A stretch of 64,000 nt of DNA from Paenibacillus tritici (GTDB lineage Bacteria; Bacillota; Bacilli; Paenibacillales; Paenibacillaceae), in the NCBI RefSeq assembly GCF_013204885.1, contig NZ_JABMKX010000001.1, forward strand, positions 186,001-250,000, given 5' to 3'. Positions 41,796-50,709 of this stretch are shown here, piece by piece (the first letter of the stretch is position 1; every line of letters begins with the position of its first letter). Under the pieces are notes generated by a model, which did not search any database, had not been told where the DNA came from, and saw only the letters and a list, made by a program, of their open reading frames with translations. Made by a program: the position numbers and the translations under genes.

Positions 41796-42851
41796 TTGGC
41801 TTTTGGTGCCCGCATACTCAAAACAGGAATGGCCGTAACACTTGCACTTTATCTGTCCGTTCTATTCCAATTCGCCTCTCCTGTCGGTGCGGCCATTGCG
41901 GCAATCTTTGCCATGCAGCCATCCATATACAGATCATGGAGGTATTTCCTGGATCAGATACAGACCAGCACCATGGGGGCGGTTATCGCGCTGCTGGGCG
42001 GAATGCTGCTGTCCAATGAACCGATTGCGGTTGGACTGGTATGTATACTGGTGATTATGATCAGCATGAAAATGAACCGCGCCGATACCATCGGCCTGAC
42101 ACTGGTCACGGTTATCTCCGTCATGGAGGCGTCCGGCCAGTGGCAGTTCGCGTTAACCCGTTTCCTGCTGACATTGACAGGAATCCTGTCCGCTTTTATT
42201 ATCAATATTTCCGTATTCCCGCCGCAGCCGCGTAAGCAGTACATCAAGCAGATAGAGACAGTATTCACCAGCCTGTCGCTGCTGCTGCGGACGGCGGTGT
42301 CGCATGAAATGAAGGAAAGTGTGTTCCGGGATGAGAAGAACGGCCTGGAGGGCTCCATTAAGGCGCTGGCTGACAAGTATGCCTTGTTCGAGGAAGAGCA
42401 GAAGCAGCTCCGCAGGGCTAAATATAGTCAGACGAGGCAGATGGTGGTCTACAAAAACCTGCTGAATTCTCTGCAAAAGGGCTATCAGGTGCTTGAGGCG
42501 ATTGACCGCCACTATTTCCAGGCAGAACGTACGGAGCATACGGATGAGCTGTTCGACCGGCATCTGGAGCAGCTCATCAAGTATCATGAGTATATCCTGC
42601 TGAAGTTCGAGGATAAGCTGAAGCCTGGAGCCAATGACTCTGAGCTCTTGGGAGAAGACAATGAACGGTTTTTGAAATCCGCTATTAATGGCTATGATCC
42701 GCAGAAATCCGGGCAGCTCCGGCTGTCGGTGGTGGCAGCGGCAATCTATGACTACGGCTATCAGCTGGAGCGTCTGGATAAGGTGGCTGACCAGATCAAC
42801 CGGATGAATGCAGACGACAAGGACAGCGCGGTTCTGAGCGAGAAACTGTAA
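41796..42851 (+). CDS. Aromatic acid exporter family protein (FUSC/ArAE-like)
   Basis: A 351-residue protein. The N-terminal half has about six membrane helices, including ILKTGMAVTLALYLSVL and IAAIFAMQPSIYRSWRYFLDQ; the C-terminal half (from about 145) is a long helical cytoplasmic domain with coiled-coil tendency. The architecture fits the ArAE_1 family thought to export aromatic acids or act as mechanosensitive channels. TTG 41796 is chosen because GGGAGGG lies six bases upstream; TTG 41781 would include it. HelD follows 25 nt downstream. Confidence 0.82.
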   Translation: MAFGARILKTGMAVTLALYLSVLFQFASPVGAAIAAIFAMQPSIYRSWRYFLDQIQTSTMGAVIALLGGMLLSNEPIAVGLVCILVIMISMKMNRADTIGLTLVTVISVMEASGQWQFALTRFLLTLTGILSAFIINISVFPPQPRKQYIKQIETVFTSLSLLLRTAVSHEMKESVFRDEKNGLEGSIKALADKYALFEEEQKQLRRAKYSQTRQMVVYKNLLNSLQKGYQVLEAIDRHYFQAERTEHTDELFDRHLEQLIKYHEYILLKFEDKLKPGANDSELLGEDNERFLKSAINGYDPQKSGQLRLSVVAAAIYDYGYQLERLDKVADQINRMNADDKDSAVLSEKL

Positions 42852-42876
42852 TGAGAAATGAAGGGGATGACAACCA

Positions 42877-45234
42877 TTGGATAAACATGATCACGAGTGG
42901 CAAAAGGAGCAGGAGCGGGTAAACGGCATCACCAGACTGCTGTCTACCCAAATCCGGCTGCTGTCGGAGGAGCTTGGACTCCACCGCACGGATGTCGTGG
43001 ATATGCGTAAGGACTTCTGGGAAGAAGTTACAGTGAACTTCAGCAGCCCCGACGATCTGGGGGAGACCTCCACAAGTCTGCGGCAGCAGGCCCAGATTCT
43101 GAACGAACGCGAACGCCATCATCTGCAGTCCAGCAAAGCGCTCAAAAAATATAAAAAACTGGTCGTATCCCCCTACTTCGGCCGGATAGACTTCTCGGAG
43201 CCGGGGGATGAAGCGGCTGACAAAATCTATCTTGGCATCGGTTCATTGATGGAGGATAACGGGACCTTCCTGATCTATGACTGGCGGGCACCGATCTCCA
43301 GCCTGTATTATGACGGCGCGCCGGGACCGGCCGCTTATGAAACACCGGGCGGCCTGATTAAGGGAACGATGGAGCGTAAACGCCAATTCGTCATCGACAA
43401 CGGTGAAATCGAAGTCATGTTCGACACGGGCGTAACTATCGGCGATGAGCTGCTCCAGCAGGTACTGAGCCATAGCGCCGATGACCGGATGAAGAGCATC
43501 GTGGCTACCATCCAGAAGGAGCAGAACGCGGTCATCCGCAATGACAGAAGCCGGATGCTGGTTGTGCAGGGAGCCGCCGGAAGCGGGAAGACTTCAGCGG
43601 CGCTGCAGCGGGTGGCTTACCTGCTCTACAAGTACCGGGAGGTGCTTCAGGCAGATCAGATGCTGCTTTTCTCCCCGAACCCCTTGTTCAACAGCTATGT
43701 ATCTACCGTACTGCCTGAGCTGGGTGAAGAGAATATGCAGCAGACGACCTTCCAGATGTATCTGGAGCACCGGCTGGGCCAGGAATTTCAGCTGGAGGAT
43801 GTGTTCAGCCAGACCGAGAGTCTGCTGAATGCCCCGGACGGTCCGGAAGCCTCCATACGCAGAGAAGGTATCGCTTATAAATCGTCAGTGGTCTTCCTGG
43901 GTGCCATCCGGCGTTATGTGAACCTGCTGGAGCATGAAGGGATGCTGTTCAAGCCGCTGATGTTCCAGGGCCGGGCGGTTGTAGGCAAGGAAGAGATGGA
44001 ACGCCAGTTCTACAGCTATGACCCGGGGATCAAGCTGGCGAACCGGATCGAACTGATGACGGGCTGGCTGCTGAAGAGAATCGCTGCGTTCGGCGTTGAA
44101 GAGCGGAGTGCTTCATGGGTAGATGAGCAGATTGAGCTTATGGACAACAGCGATTATCAGCGGGCTTACAATCAGATGCGCCGTAAGGGCGGGGGACATA
44201 ACGACAGCTTCGATGACTATGAGGCGGAGAAAATCCTGCTCGCCCGCTACGTAGTGAGCCAGAAGCTGAAGCCGCTGCGCGGCTGGACTAAACGCGGACG
44301 CTTCGTTGATGTGAAGGGTCTGTACAGCAGGCTGTTCCAGGGCCGCGAATGGATGGAGCGTCTGGATACCCGCCAGCCGTTGCCTGAGGCGTGGGACGAG
44401 ATCTGTGAACAGACGCTGGCTTCCATCAGCGGCAATGAATTGGCGTATGAGGATGCCACGCCGTTTCTGTATTTGAAGGAGCTCAGCCAGGGCTTCCGGA
44501 CGAATACGCTGATCCGTCATGTCATTGTTGATGAAGTGCAGGATTACTCGCCGTTCCAGCTTGAATTCATGCGCAGACTGTTCCCGCGGGCCAAGATGAC
44601 GGTGCTGGGTGATCTTAACCAGGCGATCTATGCCCAAGGTGAGGTGCTCGGAGACCTGGCGGGACTTGTGAGCATCTACGGTGAAGAGAACACCGAGGTG
44701 ATCTCCCTGACCCGCAGCTACCGCTCGACTTATGAGATTGTTGAATTCACACGGGCGATGATTCCCGGAGGCGAGAAGATCGTACCCTTTAACCGCAGGG
44801 GCGAGGAACCGCTCTTGACGGTAGTGGATAATGAAGCAGATCTGCTGGCCTCTGTGGAGCAGGATGTGCTGAACCTTCATGCCCAGGGCTACCACTATGT
44901 AGCCGTGATTTGCAAGACGGCGGAAGAGAGCGCACAGGTGCATAGTGAACTGGAGAAGCGGCTGCCGGTAAGGCTGGTCACGAAGGAGACGCCCAATTTC
45001 CAAAAAGGAACGCTGGTGCTTCCCGCCTACCTGGCAAAGGGCGTCGAGTTCGATGCTGTGATCATCTATGACGGCTCGGCGGAGAGATACGGCCGTGAAC
45101 ATGAGCGCAAGCTGTTCTATACGGCTTGTACCCGGGCGATGCATCTGCTGCATATCTACAGCCTGGGCCAGCCTAATCCGTTCCTTCCTGCTGCGGTGGG
45201 TGATACTGTAACGGCGGGCACATCGCCGAACTGA
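42877..45234 (+). CDS. helD: HelD-type RNA polymerase recycling helicase (UvrD/Rep-like)
   Basis: A 785-residue ATPase. The N-terminal 120 residues are coiled coil, which in HelD inserts into RNA polymerase. Walker A is VQGAAGSGKTSAALQR (about residue 226), Walker B VIVDEVQDYSPFQ, motif III LGDLNQAIY, and the C-terminal helicase motif LTRSYRST plus TACTRAMHLL. HelD strips stalled RNA polymerase from DNA and can protect against rifamycins in some actinobacteria. TTG 42877 is the start, with AAGGGG about 11 nt upstream. Confidence 0.92.
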   Translation: MDKHDHEWQKEQERVNGITRLLSTQIRLLSEELGLHRTDVVDMRKDFWEEVTVNFSSPDDLGETSTSLRQQAQILNERERHHLQSSKALKKYKKLVVSPYFGRIDFSEPGDEAADKIYLGIGSLMEDNGTFLIYDWRAPISSLYYDGAPGPAAYETPGGLIKGTMERKRQFVIDNGEIEVMFDTGVTIGDELLQQVLSHSADDRMKSIVATIQKEQNAVIRNDRSRMLVVQGAAGSGKTSAALQRVAYLLYKYREVLQADQMLLFSPNPLFNSYVSTVLPELGEENMQQTTFQMYLEHRLGQEFQLEDVFSQTESLLNAPDGPEASIRREGIAYKSSVVFLGAIRRYVNLLEHEGMLFKPLMFQGRAVVGKEEMERQFYSYDPGIKLANRIELMTGWLLKRIAAFGVEERSASWVDEQIELMDNSDYQRAYNQMRRKGGGHNDSFDDYEAEKILLARYVVSQKLKPLRGWTKRGRFVDVKGLYSRLFQGREWMERLDTRQPLPEAWDEICEQTLASISGNELAYEDATPFLYLKELSQGFRTNTLIRHVIVDEVQDYSPFQLEFMRRLFPRAKMTVLGDLNQAIYAQGEVLGDLAGLVSIYGEENTEVISLTRSYRSTYEIVEFTRAMIPGGEKIVPFNRRGEEPLLTVVDNEADLLASVEQDVLNLHAQGYHYVAVICKTAEESAQVHSELEKRLPVRLVTKETPNFQKGTLVLPAYLAKGVEFDAVIIYDGSAERYGREHERKLFYTACTRAMHLLHIYSLGQPNPFLPAAVGDTVTAGTSPN

Positions 45235-45264
45235 GCCATCGTCTGCTGAACCTGCTGAAATGAC

Positions 45265-45301
45265 AAGACCGCCTGCGCGTATGACGCGAGGTGGTCTCTT
45301 C
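45265..45301. terminator. Bidirectional terminator between helD and the MFS gene
   Basis: GACC/GGTC, CCT/AGG and GCGC/GCG paired segments form an imperfect stem between convergent genes. The T-run is weak. Confidence 0.5.
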
Positions 45302-45329
45302 TGGTTATGAGGCTGCGCTGAGCGGCAGC

Positions 45330-46550
45330 TTATTCCCTGGAAGGCTGCGTTGCCGCTCCCGCCATAGGCGCTTTACGCTTATGGCCCTGCCGGTAAGCCG
45401 ATACCGCAAGGTAGACGGTGAGCAGCAGAACCGGGGCCAGGATGGAATACCGGTACATCACGGCATAACTCGTGTACATGGCGATGGCACCAAGCAGCAT
45501 GGAGCCGATAGCGACCCCAAGGTCCAGGGAGTTCAGGAACATCCCGTTGGCTAATCCGCGCTGGCGCGGCTCCACAGACTGGATCATCCAGGTCTGAAGT
45601 GCAGGCTGCATGGAGCCGAAGCCGAAGCCGTAACATAAGGCGGCCGGGAACAATGCCGCTGTTGTTGAGGCGAAGGACAGCAGCAGCAGGCCGGCGATGA
45701 TGAACAGGCTTCCCGGGATCAGCAGGGCAGCCGGTCCGAAGCGGTCGTAGATCCTTCCGGACAGCAGACGGATCACTAAGATAGCTACCGCATTGAACAG
45801 GAAGAAATACGCGATATGCTGGAGGTTCCTCTCTGCCCCGAAGAGTGCCAGGAAGCCCAGCAGTCCCCCGTAAGAGATGGATAAGAGGAAATTGAGCAGG
45901 CCGGGAAGTAACAGCCTGCGGTACACTCCTCCTCCGGGGGCGGCAGCCGGAGCGGCAGGAGGCTCCTGATGCCCGGCTGGCAAGGCTGCGGACAGGCGGA
46001 AGCCCAGGGGCAGGATCAGAGCAAGTACGGCAGCCGTTCCCAGGAGCAGGGAACCGAAGCCCGGTCCCTGCAGCAGGCTTAGTCCGATTAACGGACCTGC
46101 CGACATGGCGAGACTGGTGGATAACCCGAAATAGCCCATGCCCTCACCCATCCGGCGGATCGGGATGACATCGGAGGCCATCGTCGGGAATGCCGTGCTG
46201 GCCATTCCGAAGCCTATACCGAACAGGATGCGGAGCAGCAGCAGGGTAAGGATGCTGCCTGCGAAATAATATCCGGCCACGGCTGCGAGTGAAACGGTAA
46301 GCCCGAGGAAGATCAGCAGGTTGCGTCCGCCCTTCTCCATGGCTCTGGCCGAGAACAGGCGGGAGGCAATGGCGCTGAGTGCGAACAGGCTGGTTACAAG
46401 ACTGACCTGAACGGGAGTAGCCTGCAAGGCTGCTTCTGCATAAGCCGGAAGAGTGGACAAGGTCATCTGCAGTCCGAGGAAGAGCAGCAGATTACAGAGG
46501 GTAAGTGTGATGAAGGATGTAGTCCATAGACGTTCGGATGAAGGGTTCAA
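45330..46550 (-). CDS. MFS transporter
   Basis: A 406-residue protein with 12 predicted helices and the MFS loop motif after helix 2 as SRLFSARAMEKGGRNLL. It resembles drug-efflux members related to YwoG or YfkF. TTG 46550 is the start, with AGGAG 9 nt upstream. The MarR regulator gene is 12 nt upstream on the same strand, so the pump is probably the target and co-transcribed. Substrate unknown. Confidence 0.88.
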   Translation of the reverse strand: MNPSSERLWTTSFITLTLCNLLLFLGLQMTLSTLPAYAEAALQATPVQVSLVTSLFALSAIASRLFSARAMEKGGRNLLIFLGLTVSLAAVAGYYFAGSILTLLLLRILFGIGFGMASTAFPTMASDVIPIRRMGEGMGYFGLSTSLAMSAGPLIGLSLLQGPGFGSLLLGTAAVLALILPLGFRLSAALPAGHQEPPAAPAAAPGGGVYRRLLLPGLLNFLLSISYGGLLGFLALFGAERNLQHIAYFFLFNAVAILVIRLLSGRIYDRFGPAALLIPGSLFIIAGLLLLSFASTTAALFPAALCYGFGFGSMQPALQTWMIQSVEPRQRGLANGMFLNSLDLGVAIGSMLLGAIAMYTSYAVMYRYSILAPVLLLTVYLAVSAYRQGHKRKAPMAGAATQPSRE

Positions 46551-46562
46551 GTGAGTAGACTC

Positions 46563-47006
46563 CTATTCGTGATGTAGATTGCCGGTGTTGTGATAGATTT
46601 GCTCCAGCATGCTGCGGAGGTCTTCAAGCTGCTGCGGATTCAGCCCGGCTACAGCTGTGTTAATGGTCTGCTGCTCCAGTTCAAGCGTATTTACGATTAG
46701 CGATCTCCCTTCCTCGGTAGCGTAGAGCTGAAATGCCCTGCGGTCCCCCGGGTTGGTCGATTTGCTGATGAAGCCTTTCTTGAGGAGCAGCTCAACGATC
46801 CTGGCGGTTGTCGGCTGGTCTTTGGCGGCGGCGGCAGCAACCTCCTTCTGATTAATTCCGCTCTGGTCACAGATCATCAGCAGGACAGACCATTGCTCAG
46901 GCGTAATATCATAGGGCTTCAGGGCCCGGGCGAAGCCGCCCGAGATTCTCCGGTGGGTGGATCCCAGCAGGAAACCGAGGAATTGGTGAGGAGAGGAAGG
47001 GTTCAT
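46563..47006 (-). CDS. MarR family transcriptional regulator
   Basis: A 147-residue winged-helix regulator: LGSTHRRISGGFARAL, ITPEQWSVLLMICDQSGINQKEVAAAAAKDQPTTARIVELLLKKGFI and the wing with NPGDRRAFQLYATEEG. It is followed by an MFS pump gene and preceded by an ATTGT/ACAAT dyad, the usual layout of a self-repressing drug-resistance unit. ATG 47006 follows AAGGAG at about 11 nt. Confidence 0.92.
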   Translation of the reverse strand: MNPSSPHQFLGFLLGSTHRRISGGFARALKPYDITPEQWSVLLMICDQSGINQKEVAAAAAKDQPTTARIVELLLKKGFISKSTNPGDRRAFQLYATEEGRSLIVNTLELEQQTINTAVAGLNPQQLEDLRSMLEQIYHNTGNLHHE

Positions 47007-47028
47007 AATGAGTGGCTCCTTTATAATG

Positions 47029-47042
47029 ATTGTTATGACAAT
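47029..47042. promoter_or_regulatory. Putative MarR operator
   Basis: ATTGTTATGACAAT, a 5-base dyad with a 4-base centre, in an AT-rich stretch 23 bp upstream of the MarR start. Confidence 0.5.
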
Positions 47043-47139
47043 TATAATTACAACAAGTAAAATGGTCAAGGCGGCGTTCGCGTGTGCCTCCCCGTTTTAT
47101 ACACCAACTAATCCCTGAAGCCGTATTCGTGCCATAAAA

Positions 47140-47395
47140 GTGAATGGTGCCCGCACTGCATGGTGCAGCACATAGTGCCCGCTCTGTGTGGTGCAGCACA
47201 TGGCGCCCACTCTGTGTGGTGCAGCACATGGTGCCCACTCTGTGTGGTGCAGCACATGGCGCCCGCTCTGTGTGGTGCAGTGCATGGTGCCCGCTCTGTG
47301 TGGTGCAGTGCATGGTGCCCGCTCTGTGTGGTGCAGTACATGGTGCCCGCACTGCATGATGCAGCACATGGTACCCACTCCGCATGGTGCAACAT
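47140..47395. repeat. 28-bp tandem repeat array, about 9 units
   Basis: The phrase GTGCAGCACATGG starts at 47163 and 47191 and recurs every 28 bp. Units vary at a few positions (CGCCC/TGCCC, CACTC/CGCTC) and carry the small dyad GCAC-ATG-GTGC. Open frames on both strands are repeat artefacts. A fragment of the same unit recurs at 47640-47670. Confidence 0.88.
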
Positions 47396-47396
47396 T

Positions 47397-47590
47397 AGTT
47401 GGAAAAACGTATCTTAATTTAGATAATTTGCTGCGACTGGCGGAATTAGTTGGAAAAACGTCATTTATTTTTAGGATTTTCGTCTAATCGGGCGGATGTG
47501 AAGCAATTAAGTGTTGTTTTTCCAACTATTTCCTGAGAAACGTTCCTCCGCTCCTGAGCAAGTGGAGAAAATCCAACTGTTGTCGCCGGG
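47397..47590 (-). repeat. Interspersed repeat B, copy 3
   Basis: The reverse complement aligns with 9850-10045: CAGTTGGATTTTCTCCACTT, AGTTGGAAAAACAACACTTA and AAATTAAGATACGTTTTTCC occur in the same order. It forms a 278-bp duplication with the copy at 47675. Confidence 0.75.
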
Positions 47591-47674
47591 GCCCCCGCAT
47601 TTGTACCCGTACGAACAAAAGGCCCCACTCCGCGTGATGCAGTACATGGTGCCCACTCCGCATGGCGCAGCAAT

Positions 47675-47868
47675 AGTTGGAAAAACGTATCTTAATTCAG
47701 ATGATTTGCAGCGGTTGGCGGAATTAGTTGGAAAAACGTCATTTATTTTCGAGAATTTCCTCTATTCTGGCGAAAGTCCAGCTATTAAGTGTTGTTTTTC
47801 CAACTATATCCGGAGAAACGCTCCTCCGCTCTTAAGCAAGTGGAGAAAATCCAACTGTTGTCGGCCGG
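47675..47868 (-). repeat. Interspersed repeat B, copy 4
   Basis: Near-identical to 47397-47590 at an offset of exactly 278 bp, including the intervening CCCCCGCATTTGTACCCG segment that leads into the hexamer tract. Confidence 0.78.
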
Positions 47869-47883
47869 AGCCCCCGCATTTGT

Positions 47884-47957
47884 ACCCGCACCCGCACCCG
47901 CACCCGCACCCGCACCCGCACCCGCACCCGCACCCGCACCCGCACCCGCACCCGCAC
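47884..47957. repeat. Hexanucleotide tract (ACCCGC)n
   Basis: About 12 perfect head-to-tail hexamers with no interruptions. The first copy of the duplicated segment, near 47605, has only one unit (TACCCGTACG), so this tract expanded after the duplication. Such perfect tracts tend to change length by slippage. Confidence 0.95.
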
Positions 47958-47994
47958 AAAAAAGCCCCGCTCCGCTTGATGCGGAAGGGGGCTT
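47958..47994 (-). terminator. Terminator of the transaldolase gene
   Basis: Read on the minus strand: AAGCCCC...TTCCGC-ATCA-AGCGGA...GGGGCTT followed by TTTT. It abuts the hexamer tract. Confidence 0.82.
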
Positions 47995-48012
47995 GAACGG
48001 TATTCTTTTGTT

Positions 48013-48660
48013 TTAGACCTGCGGTACTTTCTCCCAGTCCTTCAGGAAGCGTTCGATTCCGTTGTCTGTCAGCGGGTGCTTCCAGAGCGATGGCAGAAGT
48101 GAACCCGGAATCGTGGCAATATGGGCACCGGCAATGGCAGCTTGCTCCACATGGGCAATATTGCGGATGCTGGCGGCGATAATCTCGGATTTCAGGCCGT
48201 AGTTGGTCAGAATCGTCTTCAGATCCTTGATCAGCTTCATGCCGTCTACCCCGATATCATCCAGACGTCCGACAAACGGACTGATATAAGTAGCTCCAGC
48301 CTTGGCCGCCATGAGGCCTTGAGCAGCGGAGAATACGAGTGTTACGTTGGTTTTAATGCCTTTTTTGGTCAGTTCATAGCAGGCTTCCAGACCATCTTCC
48401 GTCATAGGCAGCTTGATGACCACGTTCGGAGCCCATTCAGCGATCTCGTAAGCTTCCTTGAGCATCTCTTCTGCCGTAAGGCCGATCACTTCAGCGCTTA
48501 CAGGACCGGGAACAATCGCTACGATCTCTTTGATTACGTCCTTAAACAATCTGCCTTCCTTGGCGATCAGCGACGGGTTCGTCGTTACGCCATCCACTAA
48601 TCCGAGGCGGGTAATACGTTTGATTTCCTCAATATTTCCGGTATCCAAGAAAAATTTCAT
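48013..48660 (-). CDS. fsa: Fructose-6-phosphate aldolase / short transaldolase
   Basis: A 215-residue TIM-barrel enzyme of the small transaldolase group. The N-terminal [22 protein letters not shown], the Schiff-base Lys in [26 protein letters not shown] and [11 protein letters not shown] are all present. It either transfers a dihydroxyacetone unit in the pentose phosphate pathway or cleaves fructose-6-phosphate; sequence alone does not decide. ATG 48660 follows AAGGGAGGA. A ribose-5-phosphate isomerase gene is 2 kb away. Confidence 0.93.
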   Translation of the reverse strand: MKFFLDTGNIEEIKRITRLGLVDGVTTNPSLIAKEGRLFKDVIKEIVAIVPGPVSAEVIGLTAEEMLKEAYEIAEWAPNVVIKLPMTEDGLEACYELTKKGIKTNVTLVFSAAQGLMAAKAGATYISPFVGRLDDIGVDGMKLIKDLKTILTNYGLKSEIIAASIRNIAHVEQAAIAGAHIATIPGSLLPSLWKHPLTDNGIERFLKDWEKVPQV

Positions 48661-48816
48661 TTCCAGGTATCCTCCCTTGATTTCGTATGGATTGACAAAA
48701 CAGCAGGCTCCACTTCATTATGAGACATGCCAAGTGAAGTTTCAACTGTTAATTTGAATATCTCAAAATAACTTTATGGAATCCCGGCAAAAAATTGATT
48801 TTACACGATAGGACCA

Positions 48817-48845
48817 TTCACGGCTAGTTCTGTCCATGATAATAT
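48817..48845 (+). promoter_or_regulatory. Promoter of the membrane/macro-domain/acetyltransferase cluster
   Basis: TTCACG (48817-48822) and TAATAT (48840-48845) with a 17-nt spacer and a TG element before the -10. Transcription would start near 48852, which argues for the ATG at 48889 over the TTG at 48856. Confidence 0.45.
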
Positions 48846-48888
48846 AGAAGCGGTATTGTCCATTACAGGCGAATGGCTGGTGAGAGGA

Positions 48889-49353
48889 ATGTATACTTTA
48901 ATTGCGGGAGTTGTGCTGTTTCTGCTGTTCACCGCCGGACTGATTGCTTACCAGAACAGCAGAATCCTTGCTGATCAGGAGACGGATGCTTCCCGGGCAC
49001 ACACCGGCAATCTGATGTATTCTGTATATAATCAGAGGTTCTCTCCGGATGAAGAGCTGCCGGAAGCGGTGCCGCTGTTTCAGTTCACTGTGCTTGACGG
49101 AGGTGCGGAGGCGATGCCGGAAGAGGCGGGAACGACCCGTGCCCTGTGCAGGGTTGCCGCCGGTACAGGCGAGCTGGTGTTATCCGATGCGCAGAATTAT
49201 ATGCTGGGCAATCTCCGTCAGGCCGCGCTGCAGGGGGGCAGGCTGGAGCATTTATCTTTTCCGGGAAAGGCCACCCTCAGGGGGGAGAAGGAACTGATCA
49301 AGGCGCTGGAGACTGCGGCGAAGGAGGAGGCCGAACATGCAAATTACCGTTAA
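48889..49353 (+). CDS. Small single-pass membrane protein of unknown function
   Basis: About 154 residues with one N-terminal membrane helix (LIAGVVLFLLFTAGLIAY) and an extracytoplasmic or cytoplasmic domain of mixed structure. No family recognised. It overlaps the macro-domain gene by 17 nt, so the two are translationally coupled. The start is uncertain: GAGAGG is very close to ATG 48889, and TTG 48856 lies next to the predicted transcription start. The C-terminus is Glu/Ala-rich. Confidence 0.65.
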   Translation: MYTLIAGVVLFLLFTAGLIAYQNSRILADQETDASRAHTGNLMYSVYNQRFSPDEELPEAVPLFQFTVLDGGAEAMPEEAGTTRALCRVAAGTGELVLSDAQNYMLGNLRQAALQGGRLEHLSFPGKATLRGEKELIKALETAAKEEAEHANYR

Positions 49354-49891
49354 GGATGTAGTAATTTCGGTAAAAGAGGGCGATATTACCGCCTGGCAGG
49401 GCGAGATGATTGTCAATGCTTCCAATTCCGGCCTGTATGGAGGCGGCGGGGTAGACGGGGCAATTCACCGGGCCGGCGGTCCAAGAATTGCCGAAGAATG
49501 CGCGGTGATCCGCCGCAAGCAGGGCGGCATTCTTCCCGGGGAAGCGGCGCTCACCACTGCGGGTCAGCTTTCTTTTCGCGGAATCATACATACGGTGGGG
49601 CCGATCTGGAAAGGCGGCACAGCCGGGGAAGCTGCGGTGTTGTCCAGGTGCTATAAGAGCAGTCTTGATCTGGCTTGCGCCCATGGCGTGCAGAGCCTTG
49701 CGTTTCCGAATATAAGTACGGGGATTTATAGCTTTCCTAAGGATCTGGCCTGCAAGACGGCCCTTGAATCCGTTATTCAATATATCCGCGGGAAGAACCC
49801 GGCAGAGCTTCCGCTGCGGCAGATCGACTTCATCTGCTTCGAGTCTGACAATGCCAGGTTATACGAAGCCATGCTGGGGACTTATAGTTGA
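49337..49891 (+). CDS. Macro domain protein (ADP-ribose / O-acetyl-ADP-ribose hydrolase-like)
   Basis: A 184-residue single macro domain: ITAWQGEMIVNASNSGLYGGGGVDGAIHRAGG holds the catalytic Asn/Asp and the Gly-rich phosphate loop of MacroD/YmdB enzymes; later IIHTVGPIWKGG and FPNISTGIYSFPKDLA bind the ribose and distal phosphate. These proteins remove ADP-ribose from acidic residues or hydrolyse O-acetyl-ADP-ribose. ATG follows GGAGGAGG, placed inside the preceding gene. A GNAT acetyltransferase follows. Confidence 0.92.
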   Translation: MQITVKDVVISVKEGDITAWQGEMIVNASNSGLYGGGGVDGAIHRAGGPRIAEECAVIRRKQGGILPGEAALTTAGQLSFRGIIHTVGPIWKGGTAGEAAVLSRCYKSSLDLACAHGVQSLAFPNISTGIYSFPKDLACKTALESVIQYIRGKNPAELPLRQIDFICFESDNARLYEAMLGTYS

Positions 49892-49943
49892 AGCGGCGCT
49901 GTGCTGGAGACAATAGAGAAGAGATAAAGGAGTGGGGGCAAGT

Positions 49944-50420
49944 ATGAACCCTGTAACTGAAGTGACTTTCGTGCGCGTTGATCCGCATCATACAGATCTG
50001 GGAACACTGATCGGCCAGCTCGATGAGGATCTGAAATCCCGTTATCCGCATGAGATGATCTATGGTGTGGATTTCTCCGATCCCAAGGTGAAGGAAATGA
50101 CCTTCGTGATCGCTTATGTGAATGAACGGCCGGTGGGCTGCGGCGGGCTGCGCCCGCTGGACCCGCACAGCTCCCTGATGGAGCTGAAGCGGTTCTATGT
50201 AGATCCGGGTTCCCGCAAGCAGGGAATTGCCAGCCGGATGCTGCAGGATCTGGAGGCGCGGGCAATGGCAGCAGGGTGCCGGGAGATCAGGCTGGAGACC
50301 GGCATCAAGCAGCCGGAATCCATTGCCCTGTATGTGAAGCATGGCTATCAGCCAATCGAGCTGTTCGGGCCTTACATAGGTGATCCGGACAGCATGTGTT
50401 ATGGCAAAAGCTTGTCCTGA
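49944..50420 (+). CDS. GNAT family N-acetyltransferase
   Basis: A 158-residue acetyltransferase. The acetyl-CoA loop is in YVDPGSRKQGIASRMLQDLE (about 84-103), preceded by PVGCGGLRPL and followed by RLETGIKQPESIALYVKHGYQPI. Substrate unknown. ATG 49944 follows AAGGAG at about 11 nt; a GTG at 49932 is too close to that site. It lies 52 nt after the macro-domain gene, likely in one transcript. Confidence 0.9.
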   Translation: MNPVTEVTFVRVDPHHTDLGTLIGQLDEDLKSRYPHEMIYGVDFSDPKVKEMTFVIAYVNERPVGCGGLRPLDPHSSLMELKRFYVDPGSRKQGIASRMLQDLEARAMAAGCREIRLETGIKQPESIALYVKHGYQPIELFGPYIGDPDSMCYGKSLS

Positions 50421-50434
50421 ACGCAGGTTCAGAC

Positions 50435-50632
50435 TCAGGCATGGTATTTGCCGGTTGGGGCATTCAGTACCCATTCCAGCATTAGAATCAAATCCTCAAG
50501 CCGGGTAAGCTGGGCATCCAAGGCTGCCCGCTGCGGATCACCAGACGGCAAGGGAGCCAGCCGCGACTCAAGGGATCTGCGCTGAAGCGTCATTTCGTTA
50601 ATTTTGGATTGGATTTGGTGTTCGGTTCTCAT
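50435..50632 (-). CDS. Small coiled-coil protein of unknown function
   Basis: A 65-residue protein with heptad-like segments IQSKINEMTLQRRSLESRL and LDAQLTRLEDLILMLEWVL, split by a Pro/Gly turn, so probably an antiparallel helical hairpin. The ribosome site AGGAGG is strong. It is convergent with the acetyltransferase and divergent from rpiA. No known family. Confidence 0.72.
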   Translation of the reverse strand: MRTEHQIQSKINEMTLQRRSLESRLAPLPSGDPQRAALDAQLTRLEDLILMLEWVLNAPTGKYHA

Positions 50633-50709
50633 CCGGATTCCTCCTGGTGTGGTATTGGATTAAGGATCTGCTCATCGTTCATTATAACGGATAACATGGG
50701 GGTAATAAA

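Noticed and set aside
44113..45153. Minus-strand open frame of 346 codons
   Set aside because: Antisense shadow of helD; no ribosome site or recognisable domain.
47097..47996. Several open frames encoding Cys/His-rich or Pro/His repeats
   Set aside because: Produced by the 28-bp array, repeat B and the hexamer tract; no start signals and multiple overlapping frames.
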